Of a stretch of 64,000 nucleotides of DNA, positions 28,946 through 37,041 are shown one piece after another (positions within the stretch are counted from its first letter, which is position 1; the number at the start of each line of letters is the position of its first letter). A program made the position numbers and the translations under genes. The notes below the pieces were generated by a model, which worked only from the letters and a program-made list of their open reading frames with translations, was not told the origin of the DNA and did not search any database. The DNA is from Fermentibacter sp963718745 [NCBI: Candidatus Fermentibacterota bacterium] (GTDB lineage Bacteria; Fermentibacterota; Fermentibacteria; Fermentibacterales). Location: contig OY970370.1 of assembly GCA_963718745.1 (NCBI GenBank), forward strand, positions 1,116,001-1,180,000, in the 5' to 3' direction.

Positions 28946-30169
28946 ATGGGTTCCCTTTCCTGGCATCTCGCCTGGAGATACATCAGACGCCATCCCGAGA
29001 GGCGTACCGTGGCGCTCGCGTCGCTCGTGAGCGTTTCCGGCGTCGCTCTCGGCGTGGGCGCGCTCATAATCGTGATGAGCGTACTGGACGGTCTGGAGGG
29101 TTTCATCTCCGGTTCGGTCACGACCGCCGAGGCGCCTCTGGAGATCATCCCCCTGAGCGGCAGGGCCCTTTTCATGGATGACTCGGTCCTCGCCTCGATC
29201 GCAGCCCTGCCGGGGGTCGCATCGGTTTCCCCCTACGTCGAGGGCGAAGCCATCGTGAGGCTGCCGTCCAGGGACCTGGAGACCGGCTGCAGGATCAGAG
29301 GGATTGACCCCGGACCCGGGATCGCGTACGCAGGGATAGACAGCAACCTGGTCTACGGCGAGCCCCGGCTGCTCATGGACGACGGCTTCCCGTGCACGAT
29401 AACGGGTCTCTACCTGGCGGAGGACCTGTTCCATCCCCTGGGGGACACGCTCATCTTCTTCCCCCCGGAGTCGTTCTTCACGTCACGGGGGTTCGCGATC
29501 GGCAGGGCGATCCTGGCCGGATCGGTCGAGACGGGACTGCCGGTCAACGACAGGGCACTTGCCTACGTGCCGATCGAACTCGCCTCGAGGATGTTCCTCC
29601 CCGGGGGTGGGTACAGCGGGATCGCCATCAGGCTGGACGATGGGGTGACTCCGGAGGAGGCGGCCCGGGAACTTCTCCCGTCGATGCCGGACAGCGCGAG
29701 GCTCCGGACCTGGAAGGAGAAGAACCCTTCTCTGGCGGCCTCGATGCAGCTCGAGAAGATGGGGTCCTTCGCGGCCATCCTCCTGATAACGCTCGTCGCC
29801 ACCTTCAACATAACTGGGACCATCGCCCGCTCGGTCGTCGAGAGGCGGAGGGACATATCCATACTCAAGGCGATGGGCGCCACGGGCAGGCTGGTCCTCT
29901 CGGTCTTCGTCTGGGAGGGCGCGCTGGTGGGCCTCTCGGGGGTCGCCCTCGGCCTCGGGATCGGCCTCCTGGGCTGCTGGTTGATAGGAGGCACCGGAAT
30001 CCTCACGCTCCCGGACGTCTACTCCTTCCACGATCACATTCCCGTATCGGTCATCCCCGCAAACGTCGCAGCGATATGCGCATTCTCGTTCCTCCTGAGC
30101 ATGGCTTCGGCGGTCGTCCCCGCACTGAAGGCCGCCGCCCTCGATCCGCTCAGGGGTCTCAGGGGATGA
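28946..30169 (+). CDS. LolC/LolE-type ABC transporter permease (FtsX/MacB family)
   Basis: Inner-membrane permease of 407 residues with the usual four-helix plan: one helix after the N-terminus (TVALASLVSVSGVALGVGALIIVMSVLDG), a large periplasmic domain, and three helices at the end. The WRYIRRHPER start and the FNITGTIARSVVERRRDISILKAMGA segment are characteristic of lipoprotein-releasing LolC/E proteins. ATG 28946 has GGGAGG 5 bases upstream. No LolD-type ATPase gene is in the window, so it must be encoded elsewhere. The stop overlaps the next gene (ATGA), and the third gene of the unit is a lipoprotein, which fits a lipoprotein-handling role. Confidence 0.88.
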   Translation: MGSLSWHLAWRYIRRHPERRTVALASLVSVSGVALGVGALIIVMSVLDGLEGFISGSVTTAEAPLEIIPLSGRALFMDDSVLASIAALPGVASVSPYVEGEAIVRLPSRDLETGCRIRGIDPGPGIAYAGIDSNLVYGEPRLLMDDGFPCTITGLYLAEDLFHPLGDTLIFFPPESFFTSRGFAIGRAILAGSVETGLPVNDRALAYVPIELASRMFLPGGGYSGIAIRLDDGVTPEEAARELLPSMPDSARLRTWKEKNPSLAASMQLEKMGSFAAILLITLVATFNITGTIARSVVERRRDISILKAMGATGRLVLSVFVWEGALVGLSGVALGLGIGLLGCWLIGGTGILTLPDVYSFHDHIPVSVIPANVAAICAFSFLLSMASAVVPALKAAALDPLRGLRG

Positions 30170-31164
30170 CGGCCGCGCTCGTCGCGACCTCGGCTGTCGT
30201 ACTGCTCTATTCCTTCTCGCCCGTGGACTCGTGCAGGAGCAGGATCGATCTGGCGAGGATCTCCGACGAGGCGGTCCTGTACGCCGAGCTTGCAGCCAGG
30301 CAGGGCGGCGACGGCCCGATAGTCTTCGCCAGGCTCCTCGAGGTTGCCGGGAGGTTCGAGGATGCCGCCGCCGCCTACGGGATCGCCCTGGGCGGAGCGG
30401 AGGAGGAGGCCACCCGCAGCTGGCTCTCGGACAGGCGTTCGGGATCGATGCCCATCGACACGGTCCTGGTGCTCACCGCGGTCGTACGGAACGCAGGCGC
30501 CACCCCCGCGGTCGACCTCATGATGGTGATGCCCCTCCCCAGATCCCATCCCCCCTATCAGACGATCGACCTCCTGACAGGCCTGTTCCGGGAGGAGGAC
30601 GGCCGTCTGGCCTGCATGATCGAGCGGCTCGACCCGGGGGTCTCCCGGGAGCTCACGGTGATGATCCGCCTGAGGCAGCGCCCGTATACGTTCAGGCCGA
30701 TACCGGATCCGATCGGGGACACCCCGTTGGACGAGATCGCCGCCCTGCTGGGTGGAGCGACGATACCCACGGACTGGAGCGGGACCGGACCATGCCTCGA
30801 CATGGCTTTCGACTTCAGCGAACGGGCCGCTCTGCTGGGTCTTGCGGCAGGAGTCGAGGGAGGTCTGGTCCGGCGCGGAGACAGCCTGGTCTTCCACGCA
30901 TGGAACCTGCTGCTCGCGGGAGTCCCCGGGATGCCGCTGGATCCGCTCATGTTCCAGACCGACAGCCTGCGCGCGATCGGGCACTGCCCGACCGACGTGA
31001 TACCCCTCTGGGATCTCGGCTCCACCGGCGGGCACGAACTGAGCGCCTGCTATCCGGGACAGGAGGCCGAACTGGAGATCACGCTCCGGGCCGGGTTCGC
31101 CCCCCTGGACCCGGGCGGCATCCTTTTCAGGCTCCTCGAAGCAGCATCCGGGATCGGGGAGTGA
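30166..31164 (+). CDS. Transglutaminase-like protein
   Basis: 332 residues. The N-terminus is hydrophobic (ALVATSAVVLLYSF), either a signal peptide or anchor, so the protein is probably periplasmic or surface exposed. The C-terminal half follows the transglutaminase-like cysteine-protease pattern: Cys210 in GTGPCLDMAFDF, His244 in VFHAWNLLL and Asp259 in MPLDPLMF. These are in the order and spacing of the Cys-His-Asp triad of this superfamily, which contains peptidases, amidases and cross-linking enzymes. ATGA overlap ties its translation to the permease. The exact reaction and substrate are unknown. Confidence 0.7.
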   Translation: MTAALVATSAVVLLYSFSPVDSCRSRIDLARISDEAVLYAELAARQGGDGPIVFARLLEVAGRFEDAAAAYGIALGGAEEEATRSWLSDRRSGSMPIDTVLVLTAVVRNAGATPAVDLMMVMPLPRSHPPYQTIDLLTGLFREEDGRLACMIERLDPGVSRELTVMIRLRQRPYTFRPIPDPIGDTPLDEIAALLGGATIPTDWSGTGPCLDMAFDFSERAALLGLAAGVEGGLVRRGDSLVFHAWNLLLAGVPGMPLDPLMFQTDSLRAIGHCPTDVIPLWDLGSTGGHELSACYPGQEAELEITLRAGFAPLDPGGILFRLLEAASGIGE

Positions 31165-31211
31165 TCCCTCCCGCGGGCGCCGACAGACCATTTCCCGAAG
31201 GAGGATCCCTC

Positions 31212-33053
31212 ATGAGATCCCGTATCGCACGCCTCCTCCACTGTGCATCGATCACCCTCGCGGCTGCGCTGTCAGTCGGATGCGGCACCCCTGGGGGCGC
31301 CGGTGCGCCCGATGCGGACGGAACTGCCTCTCGATACATAGAGGCCATCGGGGGCGTGGAGGTCGTCGGGAATCTCCGGAGCATCCACACGGTCGACAGC
31401 GTCTGGATGGCCGGGCTGGCCGGTACGAGCGAGTCCTGGTGGATCCGGCAGCCTTTCGCCGGCCGGATCTCGATGAGGATCGGCCCGGTATCACAGGAGC
31501 TCCTCATCTCCGGAGACAGCGTCTGGTCTGTCGACAGGAACGGAGTCCTGTCGAGCGGAGACGGCATGGCGCGGTCCCAGGCGGCCCTGGCCAGGCTGAC
31601 GGTATTCCAGGACGCGTTCCTCGATCCGCAGGCCCACGGGGTCACCGCCGGACCGGACACCGTCCTCGACGGACGCGAGGCGGCCAGGCTCGATTTCGAG
31701 GCGGGTGGCATCCCCGTGACCTATTTCTTCTCGCGTGAGTCGGGCCTTCCGGTTCTCATCCGCACCGAGGCCCTCGGGATGGAAGTGCTCTCGAGGCCCG
31801 GCGGCTTCGTGGAGACAGGCGGCATGCTGTTCCCGGGGTTCACATCCGACAGCATCCCGGCGCTCGGGCAGGCCACCAGGTCTTCGAGCGTGCTCATCGA
31901 ATGCAATCCCGCCTTCCCGGACAGCGTGTTCATGATCGCGGCGGGCTCGGGGGACGCGGAACTGCCGCTGCCGGGGGTTCCCCACCGGTTCGATCTGGAC
32001 GGCTCTCACATCTACCTGGCGGGAACCGTCTGCGGGCGAGAGATCGACATCCTGCTGGACTCGGGGGCGGGAGCGACCGTGCTCGACGCCTCGGTGGCCT
32101 CCGGACTCGGTCTGGTTCCGGCGGGCGGGTTCAGCGCGATGGGCGTCGCAGGGACGGAGACGTTCGGATTCGCCGAAGTGCCCGAGTACTCGGCCCTGGG
32201 CGCGACAGTCCGGGGACAGACCCTGGCCGTCATGGATCTCGACGCGGCCTTCCATCCGTCGACCGGACACCACATCGGGATGATCCTGGGCTACGACTTC
32301 CTGAGCCGCTTCGTCACTGCGATCGACTACGGGGCGGAAACCATCACTCTCATATCCCGGGAGGGATTCACTCCCGGCGGAGGAACCATCCTTCCCGCGG
32401 AGAGGATCATGAGCGTCCTCGTCGTGGATGCGGTCCTGGAGGACTCCATCCCTGTGAGGCTGATCCTGGACACCGGAGCAGGAGGCGCGCTGCACCTGGG
32501 TGCGGACTTCCTCGACTCGCACCCTGGCTTCATGAGGGGGAGGGAGACCCGTGCGGTATCGGTCGGAGGGGTCGGGGGACGCAGCGAGACGAGCGTGTTC
32601 CGTGTGGGAACGGTGACCCTCGGGGATTTAAGGGTCCCGGCCGGCCTGTCCTCCTCGATCGGAGACCTCCCTGTCGTCTCCGGCTGCGACGGGATCCTGG
32701 GGGCCGCCGTGCTGGCGAGGTTCGTGGTCTGGCTCGACTACGGAGCGCCGAGGGTGATCCTCGAGAGATCGTCCCTCTTCGACGAGGGTCTGCCGGAGGA
32801 CATGGCGGGATTCGCTGCGGAGATCGACGGAGACGAACTCGTCGTCACCGAAGTGATGGAGCTCTCCCCGGCGGATGAGGCGGGCCTGTCGGAGGGAGAC
32901 AGGATAGTCTCGCTCGACGGGGTGGAGATCGGAGCCGATCTCCCGGCCCTCGACTCCCTGATGAGCGGCGGGGAGGGGGACGAGAGGCGCCTGTGCGTGC
33001 TGCGGGGATCCGAACTCAGGGAGCTTTCAGTCGTCCTCCGCGCGCTTCTCTGA
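31212..33053 (+). CDS. Lipoprotein-like protein with two retropepsin-like domains and a PDZ domain
   Basis: 613 residues starting at ATG 31212 with GGAGG 8 bases upstream. The signal peptide ends in LSVGC, a marginal lipobox. Residues about 30-260 are unassigned (an LPS- or lipoprotein-carrier-like beta region is possible). Two aspartic-protease motifs follow, DILLDSGAGATVLD (Asp283) and RLILDTGAGGALHL (Asp420), each with a downstream hydrophobic-hydrophobic-Gly (GMILGYDFL and DGILGAAVL), as in retropepsins. A PDZ domain ends the protein (MELSPADEAGLSEGDRIVSLDG). Two lobes in one chain could form an internal dimer. Probably an envelope protease or peptide-binding protein in a unit with the Lol-like permease. 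Confidence 0.75.
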   Translation: MRSRIARLLHCASITLAAALSVGCGTPGGAGAPDADGTASRYIEAIGGVEVVGNLRSIHTVDSVWMAGLAGTSESWWIRQPFAGRISMRIGPVSQELLISGDSVWSVDRNGVLSSGDGMARSQAALARLTVFQDAFLDPQAHGVTAGPDTVLDGREAARLDFEAGGIPVTYFFSRESGLPVLIRTEALGMEVLSRPGGFVETGGMLFPGFTSDSIPALGQATRSSSVLIECNPAFPDSVFMIAAGSGDAELPLPGVPHRFDLDGSHIYLAGTVCGREIDILLDSGAGATVLDASVASGLGLVPAGGFSAMGVAGTETFGFAEVPEYSALGATVRGQTLAVMDLDAAFHPSTGHHIGMILGYDFLSRFVTAIDYGAETITLISREGFTPGGGTILPAERIMSVLVVDAVLEDSIPVRLILDTGAGGALHLGADFLDSHPGFMRGRETRAVSVGGVGGRSETSVFRVGTVTLGDLRVPAGLSSSIGDLPVVSGCDGILGAAVLARFVVWLDYGAPRVILERSSLFDEGLPEDMAGFAAEIDGDELVVTEVMELSPADEAGLSEGDRIVSLDGVEIGADLPALDSLMSGGEGDERRLCVLRGSELRELSVVLRALL

Positions 33054-33076
33054 ACAGGGATTCCGCTCCGCCGCGC

Positions 33077-34450
33077 TCAGATCTCGATTCCGGGCAGCAG
33101 CGGCTCCAGTGCCTCGAAGAACTCGGCGACCCCGGCTCCCGCCGGGATTCTGCCGTCGAGTACCATCTCCTCCAGTTCCGAGACAAGCCGCCCCACCTCG
33201 GGCCCCCTCGCAGGTCCGAGCAGCGCACGGAGGCGGTCGCCGACCACCTCTGGCACGAGACGCCTCTCGAGCATGTCGGGGGACAGGCGGGTGCGGAGCT
33301 CGCGGAGCAGGGCGAGCCTCCTCCGGGCGGAGGTCCTCTCGCGGCATTCGGAGTCAGCCTCGGAGAGGGTCAGGAGATCCGCGAGGAATGCCCCGGCGTC
33401 CCTCGCAAGCCTCCTGACGGCGCTGTCGCTCCATTCGGACCTGTATTCGGCGGGCCTCTGATGCAGCCTCACGAGGCTGGAGACGGAAAGCCTCCTGGCC
33501 CGGGGGAACCTTAGCCTGCCGCCTGCCATGAGGGCGAGTTCGGCTCCGGTTTCGGGATGACCGTGGTAGTGGATGGACCCGCCCTCGTCCACGCTGCGAC
33601 GGAAGGGCTTGCCCGAATCGTGGAAGAGGGCTGCCCACCTGAGGTCCAGCCTGGGCGGAGTGTTCCCGAGCACGCAGAGGGTATGGCTCCAGACGCCCTC
33701 GACGTGATGCTCTCCCGGGTCCTCTCCGTCGCTCCCGGCGAGGGGTGCCAACTCCGGGAGGACCACGGTGAGAAGGTCGAGATCCGCCAGGGATGACATG
33801 CATGCCGCCGCACCCCTCCCGTCGGCGATCCCCATCATGCCGTCCATCTCCTGGAGCCACCTCTCCACGGAGACCTCCCTGAGGGAGTCCGCCCGCGACC
33901 TCACCGCCGACTCCAGGTCGGGATGGAGGGCGAAGCCGAACCTGCCCCTGAACCTGACAGCCCTGAGCATCCTCAGAGGGTCCTCGGCCATCGTCACGGC
34001 GGGATCGCAGGGAGTCCGGAGCATCCCCGCCGAGAGGTCCGCGATCCCTCCGCAGGGATCCACGAGACCGCCCTCTCCGTCCATCGCGATCGCGTTGATC
34101 GTGAAATCCCTGCGCATAAGGTCGTCTTCCAGAGACAGCCCGAACCTCACCCTGGGCTTCCTCGACCCTTTCTCGTAGCGCTCGGCGCGGAACGTCGTGA
34201 TCTCGGCCTTCACGGTGATCCCGTCCGTCTCGAGGATCGCGGCTATGGTCCCGAACCTGCGGCCGACATCGTAGGTCCGTATGCCGGACTTGGAGAGGAT
34301 CTCCACGGTAACCTCGGGTGCCGCGCCGGTAGCGAAGTCGAGGTCGGTGGACGGCAGGCCCAGGAGCCTGTCGCGGACTGTTCCGCCCACGAGATAGAGC
34401 TCTGCGCCTGCGTCACCGAATGCCCTGAAAAGTATCTCTTCTGCTCCCAC
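33077..34450 (-). CDS. cca: CCA-adding / poly(A) polymerase-type tRNA nucleotidyltransferase
   Basis: Builds or repairs the 3' CCA of tRNA. LVGGTVRDRLLG and DLDFATG (the DxD metal-binding pair) mark the class II nucleotidyltransferase head. RRDFTINAIA and the RMLRAVRFRGRFGF RNA-binding motif follow. WAALFHDSGKP with downstream His residues marks an HD domain in the second half. 457 residues. GTG at 34450 has GGAGG 5 bases upstream; an upstream GTG at 34456 abuts that site. It converges on the retropepsin gene with a 23-base gap. Whether it adds the full CCA or only part cannot be told from sequence. Confidence 0.93.
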   Translation of the reverse strand: MGAEEILFRAFGDAGAELYLVGGTVRDRLLGLPSTDLDFATGAAPEVTVEILSKSGIRTYDVGRRFGTIAAILETDGITVKAEITTFRAERYEKGSRKPRVRFGLSLEDDLMRRDFTINAIAMDGEGGLVDPCGGIADLSAGMLRTPCDPAVTMAEDPLRMLRAVRFRGRFGFALHPDLESAVRSRADSLREVSVERWLQEMDGMMGIADGRGAAACMSSLADLDLLTVVLPELAPLAGSDGEDPGEHHVEGVWSHTLCVLGNTPPRLDLRWAALFHDSGKPFRRSVDEGGSIHYHGHPETGAELALMAGGRLRFPRARRLSVSSLVRLHQRPAEYRSEWSDSAVRRLARDAGAFLADLLTLSEADSECRERTSARRRLALLRELRTRLSPDMLERRLVPEVVGDRLRALLGPARGPEVGRLVSELEEMVLDGRIPAGAGVAEFFEALEPLLPGIEI

Positions 34451-34533
34451 CGCCACCTCCGGCCTCCAAGGATAGCATGGAAGGGGCGGGAGTGGTTATT
34501 TTTGACCGATGTCACGAAACGGGAGGATGGAGA

Positions 34534-35265
34534 ATGAGAATCGCCGCGCTGCTTGCAGCACTCGCTTTCGCGGGCGCATCTCCGGCCCGGGCCGGGTGGT
34601 TCGTCGACGGTGAGACGGGAATGGCCTGGTCAGGCTACAACGATGTCCGGATCCCCGGCGAAGGGGGCACCGAGTTCTCGCTCACCGAAGACCTCGAAAC
34701 GGACCCCGCGCTGTATGCCAGGCTGAGGTTCGGAAGAACCTTCGGGCGCCACGAGGTGAGCATTTTCGCCGCCCCACTGAGGTTGGAGGCCCACGGCGCC
34801 GCCGACTCCGACATCCTCTTCAACGGCAGTCTCTTCCCGGCGGGGACGGAGCTGGATGCGCACTACCGGTTCGATTCCTACAGGCTGACATACCGCTATG
34901 CCCTCATCCAGCGTGACGGCCTGGGCCTGTCGCTCGGACTCACCGCGAAGATCCGCGACGCGGCCATAGGGGTCTCCGGCGGCGGGACGGAAACGGTCGA
35001 GACCAACACGGGCTTCGTCCCTCTCGTCAGCTTCGGCCTGGACTGGAGGGCATCGGGCCCCATGCACGCGATCATCGACGGCGACGCGCTGGTCGGACCG
35101 GTCGGCAGGGCGGAGGACGTGTTCCTGGGTCTGGGATGGGCTTTCGACCCCACCGGGCGGCTCTCGATCGGCTGGAGGTTCGTAGAGGGCGGAGCCGACG
35201 TCGATGAATCCTACAATTTCACGATGATCAACTTCGCCGCTCTCGGCTACCGGCTGACCTTCTAG
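34534..35265 (+). CDS. Small outer-membrane beta-barrel-like protein
   Basis: A 243-residue secreted protein with a clean signal peptide (MRIAALLAALAFAGASPARA, cleavage near residue 20). The rest alternates polar and hydrophobic residues with many aromatic and glycine-rich turns, such as YRFDSYRLTYRYALI, LGLSLGLTAKIRD and LSIGWRFVEGG, and it ends in the aromatic residue Phe. These are features of small outer-membrane barrels. ATG 34534 has GGAGG 7 bases upstream. It overlaps the next gene by one base. No family is recognised beyond the barrel pattern. Confidence 0.75.
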   Translation: MRIAALLAALAFAGASPARAGWFVDGETGMAWSGYNDVRIPGEGGTEFSLTEDLETDPALYARLRFGRTFGRHEVSIFAAPLRLEAHGAADSDILFNGSLFPAGTELDAHYRFDSYRLTYRYALIQRDGLGLSLGLTAKIRDAAIGVSGGGTETVETNTGFVPLVSFGLDWRASGPMHAIIDGDALVGPVGRAEDVFLGLGWAFDPTGRLSIGWRFVEGGADVDESYNFTMINFAALGYRLTF

Positions 35266-36248
35266 TGCCGGGCGGGCTGCCGGGAAAGGCTCTGGGGCTC
35301 CTGCGTGAGGCGCTCTCGGTCAGCCTGACGCTCTTCAGACTGATGATCCCTGTGATCGTGGCGGTCAAGCTCCTCTCCGAGACGGGTGCGATCGAGTGGA
35401 CGGGGAACCTCCTGTCACCCCTCATGGGTCTGGTTGGTCTGCCCGGAGGAATGGGGCTCGTCTGGGCCACCGCCATGATCACCAACCTCTACGGCGGGAT
35501 AGTCACCTTCGCCGCCCTCGCCCCGGCCGAGCACATGTCCGTCGCCCAGGTGACCGTCCTCGGAACGATGATGCTCGTGGCGCACTCACTGCCCGTTGAG
35601 CTCGGTGTGGCCAGGGGGGCCGGCGCGAGGCTCGGATTCATGCTCCTTCTCAGACTGACGGGTGCTTTCGCGCTCGGGGCATTGCTCTCCACCGTCTTCG
35701 ACTGGTGCGGCTTCCAGGGCGGGGAGGCGGTCATCCTCTGGAAACCATCCGCGACGGCCGGCGGACTCGGGGGCTGGGCGCTCGGACAGCTGCGGAACCT
35801 TGTCGCGATCTTCCTGATGGTTACGCTTCTCATCGCTCTGCTGAAGGCATTCCAGAGGACGGGGGTCACCGCGCTCATCGACAGGGTCCTGCGGCCGGTG
35901 CTCGTCTCGATGGGGATTGGACCATCCGCGTCGACCATCACGATCTTCGGGATGATCCTGGGTCTCTCCTACGGCGGCGGGCTGATAATCAGAGGAGCGA
36001 AGTCAGGCTCCATCCCGCCCCGGGACGTCTTCTTCTCTCTATGCCTGATGGGTCTGGCGCACAGCGTCATCGAGGACAGCCTGCTGATGCTGTCGCTCGG
36101 GGCGAGCGCCTGGGGTGTGTTCGGGGCGAGGATCGCCTTCGCGTGGGTGGTCCTGGCGGTGCTGGTCAGGCTGGTCCGGAGGCTGCCGGACAGGGTTTTC
36201 TTCCGTTGGTTCTGCCACGCACCCGACGCGGGATCCCGGCCCGCCTGA
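35265..36248 (+). CDS. Gate-domain (nucleoside recognition-like) membrane protein
   Basis: 327 residues with about eight to nine hydrophobic segments arranged as two similar halves. The ITNLYGGIVTFAAL and LGLSYGGGLIIRGAKSG stretches sit after hydrophobic helices in each half, as in Gate-domain proteins such as SpmA/SpmB and nucleoside-transporter relatives. Start GTG at 35265 shares its first base with the preceding stop, so it is coupled to the barrel gene. The pairing with an outer-membrane protein could mean a trans-envelope uptake route, but the substrate is unknown. Confidence 0.75.
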   Translation: MPGGLPGKALGLLREALSVSLTLFRLMIPVIVAVKLLSETGAIEWTGNLLSPLMGLVGLPGGMGLVWATAMITNLYGGIVTFAALAPAEHMSVAQVTVLGTMMLVAHSLPVELGVARGAGARLGFMLLLRLTGAFALGALLSTVFDWCGFQGGEAVILWKPSATAGGLGGWALGQLRNLVAIFLMVTLLIALLKAFQRTGVTALIDRVLRPVLVSMGIGPSASTITIFGMILGLSYGGGLIIRGAKSGSIPPRDVFFSLCLMGLAHSVIEDSLLMLSLGASAWGVFGARIAFAWVVLAVLVRLVRRLPDRVFFRWFCHAPDAGSRPA

Positions 36249-36354
36249 GGATCGGTCCGCTCTCACTCAGAGCCTGCAGGCCCACTCAGGTCCGGACCAG
36301 TGATCGCCCCCCTCATCAGGGGTGGCCTCCCGGGGTCCGGGCGGGTCGGCCGGG

Positions 36355-36912
36355 CTAGCCGGAGACGAGCCTGCGCCCTGCCTCGAAGGCGCTCTCCAGC
36401 AGCTCCGGCCTCGAATCCAGCTCCTCCGGTTCCCCGAGCCCCTCTCCCAGTATCCTCCCGGCCGGGTGGAGACCCACCATGTCCAGGGCGCCCTCGAACG
36501 AGTCGAACGAAGACCGGAACAGAGCCGGGTCGTCCGCTCCCTGGGTATAGATGGTGAGCAGCGGCACGCCGCCTCCCAGGCGGGAGACGAATCCGGGGCC
36601 GATGAAGGCGAAGAGCCTGTCGGTGAATGCCTTGATGAACGAGGTCGGCGAGTGCATGTAGACGGGCGAGCCGACGACGACTGCGGTGCAGTTCCTCAGG
36701 TCTTCATAGATCGCCTGCATGTCGTCATTCTGGACGCAGACGCCATCCTTCCTGCACGCATAGCATGCCCTGCAGCCCGAAAACGACTCAGAGCCCAGGT
36801 GGTGGAGAACGGTCTCCGCACCAGCCTGCCTCGCGCCTTCGAGAGCCCTCTCTACCAGCCTTGTCGAGCTACCCGGTCTCCTCGGGCTGCCAGCGATACC
36901 TACCACCTTCAT
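36355..36912 (-). CDS. NAD(P)H-dependent FMN reductase / iron-sulfur flavoprotein-like
   Basis: 185 residues with a flavodoxin fold. The N-terminal VVGIAGSPRRPGSSTRL is the FMN phosphate-binding loop, and VVGSPVYMHSPTSFIKAF the second FMN-contact region. Between them lies GCRACYACRKDGVC, a Cx2Cx2Cx5C pattern similar to the compact [4Fe-4S] motif of iron-sulfur flavoproteins of anaerobes. ATG 36912 has AAAGGAG 5 bases upstream. The convergent gap to the Gate-protein gene (36249-36354) holds only a 5-bp stem and no T-run. Its electron donor and acceptor are unknown. Confidence 0.85.
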   Translation of the reverse strand: MKVVGIAGSPRRPGSSTRLVERALEGARQAGAETVLHHLGSESFSGCRACYACRKDGVCVQNDDMQAIYEDLRNCTAVVVGSPVYMHSPTSFIKAFTDRLFAFIGPGFVSRLGGGVPLLTIYTQGADDPALFRSSFDSFEGALDMVGLHPAGRILGEGLGEPEELDSRPELLESAFEAGRRLVSG

Positions 36913-37041
36913 GCGAACTCCTTTCAGAGGCCCGGCACACTCCGAAAATCCACCTGGACATGCCTTCACCGGATGCGGCAGTCCCGGGGGATCCCCTTGC
37001 GGAGTCGCCGCACGGGTCCCGGGTGCTGTCCGCGGATGCTG

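Noticed and set aside
25066-29175. 1369-residue start of the second C25 protease
   Set aside because: The extra N-terminal part is antisense to the permease gene; ATG 28857 gives a proper hydrophobic signal peptide and a ribosome-binding site.
36309-36322. CCCCT-CATC-AGGGG hairpin between convergent genes as a terminator
   Set aside because: Only a 5-bp stem and no T-run on either strand.
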